From NCBI RefSeq assembly GCF_000004075.3, contig NC_026658.2, positions 2,480,001 to 2,544,000 on the forward strand: a DNA stretch of 64,000 nt, in the 5' to 3' direction. Each line of letters begins with the position of its first letter. Position 1 is the first letter of the stretch. The DNA comes from Cucumis sativus (taxonomy: Eukaryota > Streptophyta > Magnoliopsida > Cucurbitales > Cucurbitaceae). The notes below the pieces were generated by a model that saw only the letters and a list, made by a program, of their open reading frames with translations, ran no database searches and was not told the DNA's origin. The translations under genes and the position numbers were made by a program. Positions 30,621 to 42,730 of the stretch are shown here, one piece after another.

Positions 30621-32853
30621 GTGGCGTTTCTTTTTCTTCGAAGGGGATGAGGAGATCGATAAGAACAAGAAAGAAATCGTTCCGCTATTTGCAAGAACCC
30701 TCACTGCAATGCTTAAGCGTGCGTTTCGATTCGACGCGGAGTTGGGGTCCGGTATTTATACGGCTTCAAAAGCCCCTGCATATAATAAATACATAATTAA
30801 TAGGAAAATTGCCCAATATTATTGTTTTATAATTACCCAAATATGAGGTAACTTTTATTTTTTTCATCTTAAATTTGTTATTATTCTTGGATAATTTATT
30901 TATCTTAAGTTATAATTATTTATTTATTTTTATATTAAAAAAATTATTTATTCTTATATAAAAAATTTATTTATTTTCGTACTAGAAAATTATTTATCGA
31001 AGTAATTTAACTTCATTTAATTTGTGATTTTTTTTATTACTTTCTTCCGTGTGTATTTTGAGTTGAATCTAATTTCAAATTATCTTTATTTTATTTTTTA
31101 CATTAATTTTTTTATTTTATTTTGTCTCGTATATCAGTGTTGTGATATACTTATATTATATGTATTAGTTGGTTAATATATTACTATGTGATTTTTATTT
31201 TTCAAATTTTATGCAATTAATTAGAGTATTATTAAGTATATAAATGATGTAATTACTCAATGTATCATTATCAAGTATATCAACAATATATTATTAAAAC
31301 ATATCAGTAGAGTGAATCATTATCAAGTATATGATTCAAGTTTACAATAGTGTATCAAGTGTATAAGTAGGACTTCAAACATATCAAGTGCATTTAATCA
31401 ATCAATTGTATAAGTGAATAATACTAATATATATGCAATGTATTAGGTGTATCAAACATATATTAATAATGTTTTATATGTATATCAAAAGGTATCAAGT
31501 GTATCAATAAGTATCGGGTGTATTAGGTGTATCAGACGTGTATAAAGTGTATCAAACGTATATTAGTAACGAAAACATTTGTGACATTTTACCTCTTGAT
31601 ATGTGGACTGGATATCGTTTTTGTCATTTTCACAAATAATAAAGTGTGTGCGCTATAGACTTAATTATTATAAATTATTTTGCCATTTTTGCAAGTGACT
31701 CTAATTAATATTAAATTTGTGTGTTATTTTATTCCTAATTTTTATTTTCTGCAAAAAATTTATGATTCAAAATTAAAATTATGGTTTCTAAATCTTTGTT
31801 ACCTTCGGTTTAATACTGTTTTTCTTTTTAAGTAAGAAATAGTGTCTTTTAAGTATAAAATAAATAAATATTAGGAAAATTGATCTTTAATTAAAACTCA
31901 TTTTTGCCTTAACCTAACAATGAACCAAATAACTCATCTTTTGTTACTTTCCTTATCAAATTCAAACACACTTTAACATTCAAACGTATATTTGTTTTAA
32001 AAAAATAATACAACCTTTATTGAAATCAAAGGTAATTTCTTCTTACTCCCTTTTCCTTTTTCCTCTATGGTTCTCCGAAGACTCTAGATTTAAATTTCAC
32101 CTTATATATTTATACATGAGATGATATAATACTCTTCAGACTTGCAAATAAACTTGAAAATAATTAGATCACACTGCAGCCACTTGGCTTAAAGGGTCAG
32201 TAAACAAGAAAACTTCAACAAGGCATCAAAAGGAGAGAAATGAATTTAATTTTTAGTGAACAGGAATGTATAGAGGCTAGATGAAGTCGTAGTCGTAGTA
32301 TTGACATAATGAATGAAGAAAATTAGGGATCGGTTTCTTAGACTAAAGTTTTCCAAATCTTCATGGAAATTTCTGAATGTTCCTTCTTTACAGCCACCTA
32401 TAGAAGGTAAAGGAAAAGCAATCAAACTCAACCCAAGTTCACTCTGTAGAAAGCCATTTCTTCTTTTAACATGTTCGATTCCATGTATAGAGTACATTAA
32501 GTATAAATAAATGGCTATAACAGAACTTTTGTTATTCGTAATAACTAGTAAGGAATGTTTTTATATGGTACTACTGCAAATATTTTCGTTTATGCTCCTA
32601 CCTATTATCTGAATATACCAAGAAAGATGTATGGTCTAATGAGGCTGCTATGAACTATTGGATGTAAAAACAAGGTAGCATGTTAGAAAGCATAAAAATC
32701 CAACGAACCAACTGATAAATATGGATCGATTTGGTATTCTAAAATTTAAACTTATACTTGGGTTGGTAAGAGAACATTGAGTTTTGTACTGAATTAGATA
32801 TTTTTTCAAATTTCAAATTCACGCACTTACCTTTATTAGCGACTGCTGCTCTC
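30621..32853. other. SF1 upstream region and AT-rich intergenic DNA
   Basis: The left end holds the SF1 promoter and leader. The rest is AT-rich and includes a degenerate tandem repeat (separate entry). The right end, next to the ATG3-like stop at 32854, may be its 3' UTR: a splice-donor-like AAAG|GTAAGT lies just past the stop. No other gene is recognised. Confidence 0.45.
31230..31560 (+). repeat. Degenerate TATCAAGTGTATCA tandem repeat
   Basis: Words such as TATCAAGTGTATCAA, TATTAGGTGTATCA, TATCAAGTATATCA and GTATCGGGTGTATTAG recur at irregular spacing of about 10-30 bp. The copies have drifted strongly. It is seen directly; no coding capacity is visible. Confidence 0.6.
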
Positions 32854-35800
32854 CTAATCAAAGCCAATGTTGCAATCATATTTAATAGTTGGAAATACCG
32901 AAGCAACGAATTCCAAAAATAAAGAAAGGCACCTGCAAAACATATCCTTTCAATTATAACACCCTCTTCTTCACTTTTCTTGTAAGTATCGGTTTGTAAA
33001 ATAAATAAGGTTTGCTTAAGTTGACGACTAGTAAATTTAAACCAAGAAATCAGATATGGTTGAGTAGGGGAAAATGCCAATATATGGTTGTTTAAAGGGA
33101 AAGAGAACGTGAAATTACTTGCTGACTTCAGGTACATTGCCTTGCGACATTCGACATTTGACCATTTTCTTTACTGCAGCTCCATGAATTTTTGGATGTA
33201 CAGATGCATGTTTCCCAGGCAAGTAAGGATGGTCTTCAATATTGACCTGCATATTGAGATTAGATTACAATTTACAATAGTATTCTTTTGTGGAAATACT
33301 AGATATCTAGATTTGCTTTATTGTTTTCTCTTTTTGGGCAATGCCGGGATTGGAAGAGATTTTTCTCCGTTCTAGGAAAAAGGATACCCTAGCTTGATGC
33401 TAAAAAGGAAAGTTATGACAAGGTTTGGATGGAAAAAGGAAAACACTAGGACATGTGGAATTTTAGCTAGGTGGTTGGGCTTTGTTTGGTAAGATCAATC
33501 TTGTCTGATTTATTTGCTCAATTTCTCCCTCTTATGTTAATTGAGGTCCAGTATTGAAAGACTTTCTATGTTATCTTTTCAGGTTATGATTAAATGTTAA
33601 AAAGAAAACGTTCAGGAGCGATTGAGAACTGTCGCCAGCTCTATCTTACTGTTTTGCCGACATGACTCTGCCTGACATCTTCAAAAATTAGTTCTGGTTG
33701 CAAGGGCCTCCCGTCCTGCAAGAATACGTTAACAAAAAGAAAAAGACTGAAAAGATGATGAAGATATGGTATTGTGTACCTAAGGGTAATAATTGTATGG
33801 TATAACATGTAGAAATGTAGCTTGCAATTAACTTACAGATTTAAGAACACGAACAAACATTTCATCAGTTATGCCGAAGTATTTATAATTAGATGGCCAA
33901 ATAATTGAATGCTCTAAAGGTAATCAATCACCTAAAAAATAAATTTCTTTCCAGAACCTTTTCTTCTGTATTTATCATGAAGAAGGATTGTGTCAGGGAC
34001 CTAGTTAGAGTTGTATGGGATTATTAGTATAGTTGGTTGTAGGATTAGTCTAAGGAGCATTGTAGTAATTGGATAGTTTGTTGGGCAGGGCTTTTTAGTT
34101 ATATATAGTAGGAAAAGTGTTGGGGAGAGGAGTGAAAAATTTTGTAGAGAGATTTTCTTGCAAGGGAATTGGGGAGAGTATAGCCATCTCCAAAGGTTAG
34201 GGTTACTTTGTTACCTGGTATTTTAGAATATATTTCATATATTATCATATTTGATAGTTGTTTAACTGTTCTTGAGTTTAACCTTTGTTCTTGAGATAAT
34301 TCTTGTTGGGTGGGATCCTATCAAATTACTGAAAGTATGGCAAAAAAAAATGTGTAAAAGGAATATTGATAGTAAAGGATACTTGTAGTTATATCTAACA
34401 TGGGCTGAATAAATGGCTATCCTCGTTGCACTCTTTCTTTGGGGGTAGATTCTACTAATGGTGAGAGAGTATTGTGAATCCCCGTATCATTTTATATCAA
34501 TGTTAAATAATTTACTCCCCAACTTCAACAAACGTACACTATAAAATTTGCACATTTAACAAGCAATTTCATATTTTACTCTATGTCGGTTCTCTCCAAA
34601 CTAACCAACTTTGGACATGAGACATCAACTTCTTAATTCTGACATATTAATTCAAAACTTCAAAAACTCCGAAGTAATCATAATAAATTCAAATACAAGC
34701 CACCAAACTATCACAACCATTGAATTTCATTAGAACACGGCCAAACGCTGAGACAGATTTAAGTGCAAACCTCGTGATATCCAGTGAGCCAAAAACGGAA
34801 GGTCTGATGATCATTGTCATATCTGGAACGACAGAAGATGGTCAGATAAACATACACCATATAAGCACTTTTTCGTATGAGCCCTCTTACTAATACTATG
34901 CCTATAACAATTGAAGTATAATGTCAAGTAATGTACACAGTTAATTATCAAACGAAGGACCCAAGACATTAAAAATTATCTCACGTGATGCTTATGTCGT
35001 AAGTTCTTAGGCATATGATATCTTCAGAATCATGGACTACACGATGAGTTGATTCCTGCGTTGCCTGCGAATAAATATTTAGATGACAATCTGAGATACC
35101 TAATAAACATACTTGCATATCAATTACTGCATTGCAATTACTAACTTACAGAACATAATTTAATAGATTTTTCCATGTATGGTAATGGTAAATCTTCTTT
35201 TTTATCAACAGCAAAGTACGATGGAATTATCGTAATAGGTTTCATCGTGCCTGGTTTAGGCAATTCTTTTGTTGAAAGCAAGTTATCCTCATCCTTAGAC
35301 TCTGTTTATGGGAGTACAAGATTAAAACAAAATTTAAAAACGTATTTAGGATGGAACAATTAAAAAAAATCAGCATAGATGTGAAATATGTTAAATTTAT
35401 TTAGCAGACCACTTAGGAGCCGAGCATTATCTTCACCATCGCTGCCAACAATCACATATTCTTCTTTATAAGAGAAAGCCCTTCGCAGACAAGGAGCTGA
35501 AAAAGAAGCACAGGATTAGTGGTCACTCTCTATCTAATATTCTCTTTCTTCAGAAAATAACATCTTCAAAATTTACTGTTCTTCTATTTGACAATCTATA
35601 ACTCCAGTCACGTTAAGAAAATAAAAGGTTATTGCTAATTCTAATGAAACAGAACAATAATCTAGCAACCAATAATTAGCTCTTGGCTAGTGAGAATGCA
35701 ACTTACTCAAGTATTTTAATTTTAATAACAACAACGTGGGTGTTCTAAAATCGACAAACAAAATAAACAGAAAACAGTAAGACTGATTTACGTGGTTTTT

Positions 35801-36499
35801 AACCGTGTAATAGCTAAGTTATAAGTAGAAGAAAACTAATTTTATTAGAGATTATTCAACAAAAGAAAGACTCCTCTAGGTGCCATACTATACTTCCTCA
35901 CTTGATGGTAAAGAACGGAAATACTTAGATCCAAGACATTCCAATAATGAGTTTTTGTCAATCCTTGAAGTTTATGAGTACTTAAAGAATTAAAGATTAC
36001 ACAAGATAACTTCATTTTAAAACCAGTTATCGCTGTTCTCAACAGAAATGGCTAAGCATAAGTAAAACCCCAATACAAAACTTCCAATCTTTAAATACGT
36101 CAAGTGCGATTCAAATCCATTAAACTAGAAAATCACCCAGTTTGAACAAAATGGATAACACAGCAAAAAAGATAATCCAAACTGACCATTTCTTAAAATC
36201 AAAAACTGTTTGTCAGATGGTAAATTCGATTTCTGTTTGCTCAAATCCCCAGATTCCCTAAAAACCAAAATGAAAGACAATATTAAAAAATTTCCAAGAA
36301 AGAAAAAACTACAACAAAATTAACAAAATTAGTGTGGAAAACATAAAAGAAACTTAAGAATAAATGAATAATACCAAGACCAAGAATCGGAATTTCCGAC
36401 AAGAAAATTGCCGGCGGTAATGAAATCGGCCTCGGTGAAGACGATGGTTTTTTCTCTGTTTTGAGAGGGCAGGCGAAAAATTCCGAACCAATGAACCAT
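32854..36499 (-). CDS. ATG3: ATG3-like protein lacking the catalytic cysteine
   Basis: ATG3 is the E2-like enzyme that passes ATG8 from ATG7 to phosphatidylethanolamine during autophagy. Nine exons join in frame with standard GT-AG introns to 278 residues: 36375-36499, 36187-36257, 35413-35496, 35150-35301, 34985-35064, 34771-34822, 33650-33715, 33119-33246 and 32854-32932. Clear ATG3 signatures are SWSWESGDLSKQKSNLPSDK, QFLILRN, APCLRRA, LRTYDISITYDN, FWLTGYHEDGRPLQPELIFE and NIEDHPYLPGKHASVHP. Three oddities stand out. The family's HPC active-site motif reads HPK (Lys229, codon 33190-33192), so the thioester cysteine is missing. The usual N-terminal amphipathic helix is replaced by a shorter MVHWFGIFRLPSQ opening. 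The C-terminus stops a few residues early. It cannot conjugate ATG8 by the known mechanism; the open frame across nine exons argues against a long-dead gene. The gene sits where ATG3 lies in the related Arabidopsis block. Confidence 0.88.
33995..34325. mobile_element. Probable solo LTR fossil, Copia-like
   Basis: A block of about 330 bp opens near TGTCAGGGACC and ends near GGGATCCTATCA. It has an LTR-like build: a TATATATAG box in the middle, a GGGGAGAGG stretch after it and a TTGTTACC-rich later part. No internal region and no primer-binding site follow, which fits a solo LTR. Clean target duplications were not found, suggesting considerable age. It lies in the ATG3-like intron between exons ending 34771 and starting 33715. 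Family assignment is by look only. Confidence 0.45.
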
Positions 36500-37876
36500 A
36501 TTTTTTCTGTTTCTCAGGGCTCTGTGTAGCGATTGGGAAACTGGAAATGGCGGGAAAGAGAAAGAAATCAGTTTCTTTTTAGAATTTATTATATTTCACT
36601 CGTACATGTCTATCAATATAAAATCTAATAACTTGTTATATAGTGTAAATACTTTGATTCATTACACAATAATTAAAAATACCAATATATATATAAAAGA
36701 AGAATATTTACAAAAAAGATTGAAAGAATGGTATTGGTTTGACGTGAACGTTGAGTAATTATATAGTATTTGATAGTAGTTTGGGTTTTTGGTGCAAAGA
36801 CGTAAAACACTATTTATATTGAACATGTAGGAGAGGGTAGCAAAGCAATACAAAGCTGGTTGATTCGGTCAATTCATTCTCATTGCACGTAAAAACTCAC
36901 TCATTTGCTCATGCGTTGAAGTTATTAGTGTAATAAATATTTTGCAATCCAACATTGAAATCAGCCATTGAGATTTCTATTATTGAATATTGGGCAAATT
37001 GGAAAAAGTATGGTCATTAGTTGCAAATTTAACATCAAACTTCTAATTGCAAAATTTGAATTATTAAAATTGTATCATCATACTTACTTACGTAATTGTA
37101 AAAATTATAACAACTTTTATAATTTAGGAATTCAGTTTCTAATATCATTGGTTTTTGTTTTCTAAAACTAAAATCCAAATAGTTATCCAACAAGGTTTAG
37201 TGACTAAAGATACTTTTAAAGTTAAAAGTTCAAAACTTCGACTACGTTGTTTCAAGAGTGTGTGTCCGTGTATATATATAATATGATAATCATGAAATGA
37301 AAAGAAAATTGTCAAGAGTGACCAAGTGCATGGCAAAGTTTTGTACTACAACCAAGATGGAGTGTACTGAGTTTATGTCATCTACTATATATATTTGGCA
37401 ATTAGATCTAAGTAGCTTATTTTTAAAAAAAAATCATTTTTGAAACGTTTTTAAATATGGTAAAAAATTAAAACTATTAAGATATTGTAATATTTTGTAA
37501 ATAGTTTTTTTTTTTTTTTTCTATCCATGAGAATTTTTTTCCCTTTTCTATTCTATATTTTCATGATTAAAGCATACTTTTGAGTATATCCACTATATGC
37601 AAGTACATATAGGCAATATTTGAAGCCACATAAGGTAGATTCGAGTATAGCAAACCCAACATAACTTTATCTTACATACACTTATACTTGTACATGTGTA
37701 AGTCATCAAGAGATCATCATAGTTGTCTTTTGTTCCAAGTTCATAAATTGAGATATGCATATTGAAAGTTTAAAAACTATAACATATATGTATGCATTAT
37801 GCATGAGCCAGCAACCAATCCTAATACGAGAAGAATGAATACCTATTTTCATTCCAAACGTCCATACTTCAACACT
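36500..37876. other. Intergenic between ATG3-like gene and oxygenase
   Basis: This contains the ATG3-like promoter and leader on the left and the oxygenase 3' UTR on the right. It is AT-rich, with a T run near 37507-37520. No coding exon or RNA gene is recognised. Confidence 0.5.
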
Positions 37877-38973
37877 TCACTCCAAATCAATTCCAGCAAA
37901 CTCTCTCAGCGGAACTCCAACGATTTTCCTGTAGTTATTTTCCCTATATGCCCTGTATTCTTTAGTAGAAAATGGCTTATAAATTCTTGTATTTCCTTCC
38001 CCAACAACTTCACTTGGGGCATATAACTCCCTATCATCATCCTTAAATATCAAAAAGAAAGCCAAAGAGAATCTCTTCACATCTTGCTTCAAAACAACTC
38101 TATGTTCTGCTGATCTAAGCCTCTCATTACTCCAAGCTTGCAAGAAATCCCCAATGTTCACCAAAAGGGCGTCCTCTAGAGGTCTTACATCCACCCACTC
38201 ATCTCCTTGTTTCCATTTCATTTGAATACCTCCGATCTCGTCTTGGAATATAATCGTCACACAACTAATGTCAGTGTGCTTTCCAAATGCTTCGATTTCT
38301 TCATTGGAGTTTCGAGGTGCGTACCTATTTATTCTTAGGTAGCCATTGCAGTTGCTGAATTCTGATTCGTAGAATTTGTCCTCCAAATTATCTCCCATCG
38401 TCTTTAGTAATAGCTTCATTATTCTTCTTGATAGTTCCATCATTATACTTCCATATTCATCAAGTAGTTTCCTGCAAACAAATTTAACTTGCCGAAGATA
38501 TTTTAAATAGAACGATTCTTAAGCTTTAATCAAATTTGTAATTTTATCATAATAATTAAATCCGGGAGGATTTGAGATTGAAATAGAGTTTAGGATGACC
38601 TGAATTGAGTGACGCGTTGGCCGAAGACTTGTTCCGTAAACCCTAAATCGGAGGCATAATCTGAAAAATTCGGGCCCAAAAACTTGAAGCTCTCAATGTA
38701 AGGAGACAATCTAAATCTAGGAGTGTACCAAGAAGCTCCTACTTTCAATTTCCCTTCCTTTGTCTCTTCCGGCACCGCCGTCAACAGTTCGTCGGTAACG
38801 GCTCTGAGTTTCTGGTACAGCTCCTTCGAAACGCCATGGTTTTTGATGTAGAAATGCCCCCATTCGTTACACGCCTTGTACAGACTCAATCGACTCGATT
38901 CGCTCAGATGCTCGCAAGAATTCATGTCCATTACTAGTAATTCTTCGTGCATCTCAATCGATTCTTTTGACAT
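37877..38973 (-). CDS. 2-oxoglutarate/Fe(II) dioxygenase, gibberellin-oxidase-like
   Basis: Two exons (38600-38973, 37877-38471) join in frame to 322 residues. The protein has the plant 2-ODD fold: an N-terminal DIOX_N part (ACNEWGHFYIKNHGVS, about 34-49) and a C-terminal Fe/2OG domain. The iron ligands are H190 and D192 (GKHTDIS) and H248 (SAEHRVV), and R258-x-S260 (KRFSLAFF) is the 2-oxoglutarate-binding pair, so all catalytic residues are present. The tail and the LGPNFSDYA region fit the 'gibberellin 20-oxidase-like' group of 2-ODDs of similar length. The substrate is not certain: a gibberellin is inferred from the family, and some members act on other small molecules. It lies divergently from the first transporter gene, 1.36 kb apart, so the two could share upstream sequence. 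Confidence 0.85.
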
Positions 38974-40331
38974 TTCTGTAAACCCTAGAATTTTAGGAAT
39001 TAAACTGGCTTGCTATAGTTCGTACTACTACCATTCTGATTCTTGAGATATATAGTGCTGATCTAGGAATATACTACTACACGTGATTTGATTGTGGATT
39101 TCCTTTTTACATTCAATAATTGCGTCAGTGGGAGCTCCACTATTACTGTTGGGTTAAAACTTCGTTTCTTCGTCTCTTAATTTTGCATGAAAGTAACCAT
39201 TCATAAGGTGTTTAGGTATGAACTATGAAGTTATGAAATCCATGCACTTTTTTACGTTCAATCATTGTGGCAATGGGAACTCAATCATTAATGGTGAGTT
39301 TAAATTTTAACACCTAACGATTGCTTCTTCTTTTTTTGTTTCTAATTTTTTTTACAAAAAAGGATATTTAGGTAGGAAGTTATGAATTCCATCCATCTTG
39401 TTTGATACAAAGAGTTTGTAAGCTCTATTGTTAAAATAACTCAATAAATTTCAATAGTTTACAATTTTTCATATTCTATAACTATTTAGTCCTTACTTTT
39501 CCGCTTCTTATCCTAAACACTCATTAAATGTTTAAAAGATAAAAGGTAAAAAAATGTTCATTTTGGTAACAAAATGTTTGCTTTTGGTTTGTATATATTT
39601 TCACCTTCTATTTTGACCGCGGTAACTATATTTTATAAAATATTCACTTTCGTCATAGTATTTTCAAAATTTTTATTTTAGTGTTTCTCTTTTAGTTCGT
39701 TTTGATCCCTTTTAAAATATTTAATTTTGTCTTTATATTATCAATTTCGTTTACTTTCATTTTTTAATTATTTAAAAGTAATTATTTTAATTCCTTCAAA
39801 ACCCAGTAAATTTGAAAATGAAATGATCAAAACAGTTATTTTTTTGAAATACAAGAATAAATGAAAAAGAAATAAAGTTTAAATTATACAAATCAATATG
39901 AACCAAAGTTAAAAGTTAAATGAGTAGCGTATGAGATTCAAGCACCAACACAAATATTAATTGTAATGTCGTAATCAATATTTGGCTTTAATTCTTTTAT
40001 CTTTTTCACCAAAAACAAATTATATATATATAATTTTTTTTATTAGAAAACTTTAAAACGACACACCTTAACCTTACACTTACACGAGTGACCGAAAAAA
40101 TCAAGGCCTGTCACCAAATTTCAACATTCAAATCAACTACATTATTTTTCCAAATAAATGAAATATAATAGTATCTTTCATTGACTAATATATTGATGTT
40201 GTCATGTTGATAATTTGAAAACTACAAGTCAAGAGAGGCTGCTAAAAGCTTATCATGATGATCAACATCTTCTATAAATTCCATATACAGTCCTTAAGAA
40301 GAAGAAACACAGAAGCAATTAAGGTTTAACA
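38974..40331. other. Divergent promoter region, oxygenase and transporter A
   Basis: This separates two divergently transcribed genes and must hold both promoters. A short ATATATATA run lies near 40021-40031. No coding exon is recognised. Confidence 0.5.
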
Positions 40332-42730
40332 ATGGTAGGTAGTGGATTTGTGAAGAAGGGCAGAGAAGGTTATGACTATAAGGGCAGGGTGACTTTATTT
40401 GTGATACTCTCTTGCATGGTTGCTGCCATGGGAGGCCTTATTTTTGGTTATGACATTGGAATTTCAGGTTTCTCTCTATCAATGCTATCTTCTTAAGTGC
40501 ATCTCGAAACAACGTTTATATTTTCTACACTCCATTATACTATTTAATCATAATTTTCTACGTGGAAAGTTATTTCATCTTTGTTTATAATGTTTACTAT
40601 TTCTTATCCAATATCTCTTTTCTTTTAGCCCCAATATTTAGTATTTCTTACTCATACAAAAAATTGTTCGTGCATCGTACACATACTACTATAACTTATA
40701 AACTATATAACAACTTGCTATAATTATCAACATGTATCCCAATTGATTATTTCAAATATGAAATGAACTGTAATATATAAATTCTGTCTAGTAAGTTTTG
40801 AAGACAACAATACATATCTATAGGCTCTTTAGAAGGAAAACACTTCAAATTTGCTAATGGGTATGACATAAACTATGTAGTATTGACCTCATCATAGGTT
40901 CGATTCTCCTAGCGTTATGATATAAAAATCTTAGAAATTTTGATATCTTCACATTTTCACGAGTTGAACATCTAAATGTTTATATTATATCAAAAAAATA
41001 ATCGAATATATAAAATAAACAACAAAATTTCACTAACGTGAAAATAACGTAAAATAAAAAAGTAATTTAGGAGTTTCTTGTGAATGATGAACAATGACGA
41101 AAGTTTGTAACTTGAAGGTGGAGTGACATCGATGGAGCCATTTCTGAAGAAATTTTTCCCAGAAGTGAACAGAAAGATGAAAGAAGACAAACAAATAAGC
41201 AATTACTGCAAATTCGACAGCCAACTCTTGACTTCCTTCACTTCTTCCCTTTACATTGCCGGCCTTCTTTTCACCTTCTTCGCCTCCTCCGTCACCAGGA
41301 CCTTCGGAAGAAAGCCCTCCATTCACATCGGCGGCGCCGCTTTTCTCGCCGGTGCTGCCTTGGGCGGTGCGGCCGCCAATGTCTATATGCTTCTTCTCGG
41401 CCGTATTTTGCTCGGAATCGGCGTTGGCTTTACCAATCAGGTTTCTTTTCTCTTTTTGTACTCGAGCTTTCTTCTTCACTCTTTTCATACAAAAATGATG
41501 AAGTTTCTAAAAATATTTAGGAATATATCGAAATGTCATACTGATGAAATTTCCAAGTTTATATCCAAAACTAAGGGTCAAAATATTTTGAAACTTGAAG
41601 CTACTTTTGCAAGCATTTGGTATAACTTAGCCATATTTTTCTATCAGGCAATTCCTCTGTATCTTTCTGAAATGGCACCGCCAAAATACAGAGGAGCAAT
41701 CAACAATGGCTTCCAACTTTGCGTTGGAATTGGCGTTCTTTCAGCTAATCTCATCAATTACGGAACCGCAAAGCTCAACAATACCTCAGGCTGGCGAATT
41801 TCCTTAGCTTTAGCTGGGCTTCCCGCCTCTCTTTTGACCTTTGGTTCAATTTTCTTACCGGAGACACCCAATAGCTTGATTCAACGCTGCGATGATGAAC
41901 ATCTAACCGCCAAGAAAATGCTGCAGCAGATCCGTGGAACAGATGATGTTGATGCGGAATTCGAAGATCTTGTGAAAGCAAATGCAATATCAAAGACAAT
42001 GAAGAAACCGTTCGTGAAAATTACTCAACCAAAGTATAGGCCTCAACTTGTGATGGCGATAGCGATACAATTCTTTCAACAAGTAACTGGTATCAATGTC
42101 ATTTCATTCTATGCACCGATTCTCTTTAGAACTGTTGGTTTAGATGAAAGTGCTTCATTGTTGTCTGCTGTGGTAACTGGGGTTGTGGGTACAGTAGCGA
42201 CCTTCATTTCAATGCTTATAGTTGATAAATTCGGCCGAAGGGTTTTGTTTACTATTGGGGGTATTCAAATGTTTATCTCACAGATCGTAGTTGGAAGTGT
42301 AATGGCTGCTAAACTAGGGGATCATGGTGGGCTGAGTAAAGGGTATGCTTATTTGGTTCTTGTTTTGATATGTATATATGTTGCTGGTTTTGCTTGGTCT
42401 TGGGGTCCTCTAGGTTGGTTGGTTCCGAGTGAGATTTTTCAGTTGGAGATTAGATCTGCTGGACAGAGTATTACTGTGGCTGCCAATTTTCTGTTTACTT
42501 TTGCCATAGCTCAGAGTTTTCTATCTATGCTTTGTCACTTGAAAAGCGGGACTTTCTTTTTCTTTGGTGGGTGGGTATTGATTATGACTGTCTTTGTGTT
42601 GCTGTTCTTACCGGAGACTAAGAATATTCCTATTGAGCAGATGGATAGAATTTGGATGGAGCATTGGTTTTGGAAGAGAATTGTAGTGGAACCGAGTCGA
42701 GAGATGACCTTCCATGCCGAGGCACATTGA
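40332..42730 (+). CDS. Hexose/H+ symporter, STP family (copy A)
   Basis: Sugar transport proteins import monosaccharides with protons across the plasma membrane. Three exons (40332-40467, 41118-41440, 41648-42730) give 513 residues, normal for the family. Major-facilitator sugar-porter motifs are present: [74 protein letters not shown] and [19 protein letters not shown] and MLCHLKSG each carry a cysteine; these two cysteines form the lid disulfide described for Arabidopsis STP10. About 12 membrane segments are expected. The second intron (207 nt) is open and in frame (see findings). It is a tandem duplicate of the gene at 44088-47938, whose third intron is absent here. It resembles the STP/HEX6 group; which sugar it prefers cannot be read from the sequence. 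Confidence 0.95.

Noticed and set aside
30621-30704. Upstream in-frame ATG extending SF1 by 28 residues
   Set aside because: The added residues are serine/lysine-rich and unlike SF1 N-termini, while the ATG at 30620 gives a plausible MDS opening. The region looks like leader sequence.
40860-40930. T-arm-like GGTTCGATTCTCC resembling a tRNA 3' half
   Set aside because: The flanks do not pair into a 5-bp T stem and no acceptor, D or anticodon arm could be built around it.
41118-42730. Single uninterrupted reading frame through transporter A
   Set aside because: The frame crosses 41441-41647, which has good splice sites and breaks a conserved membrane region shared with copy B. It is an intron that happens to be open.
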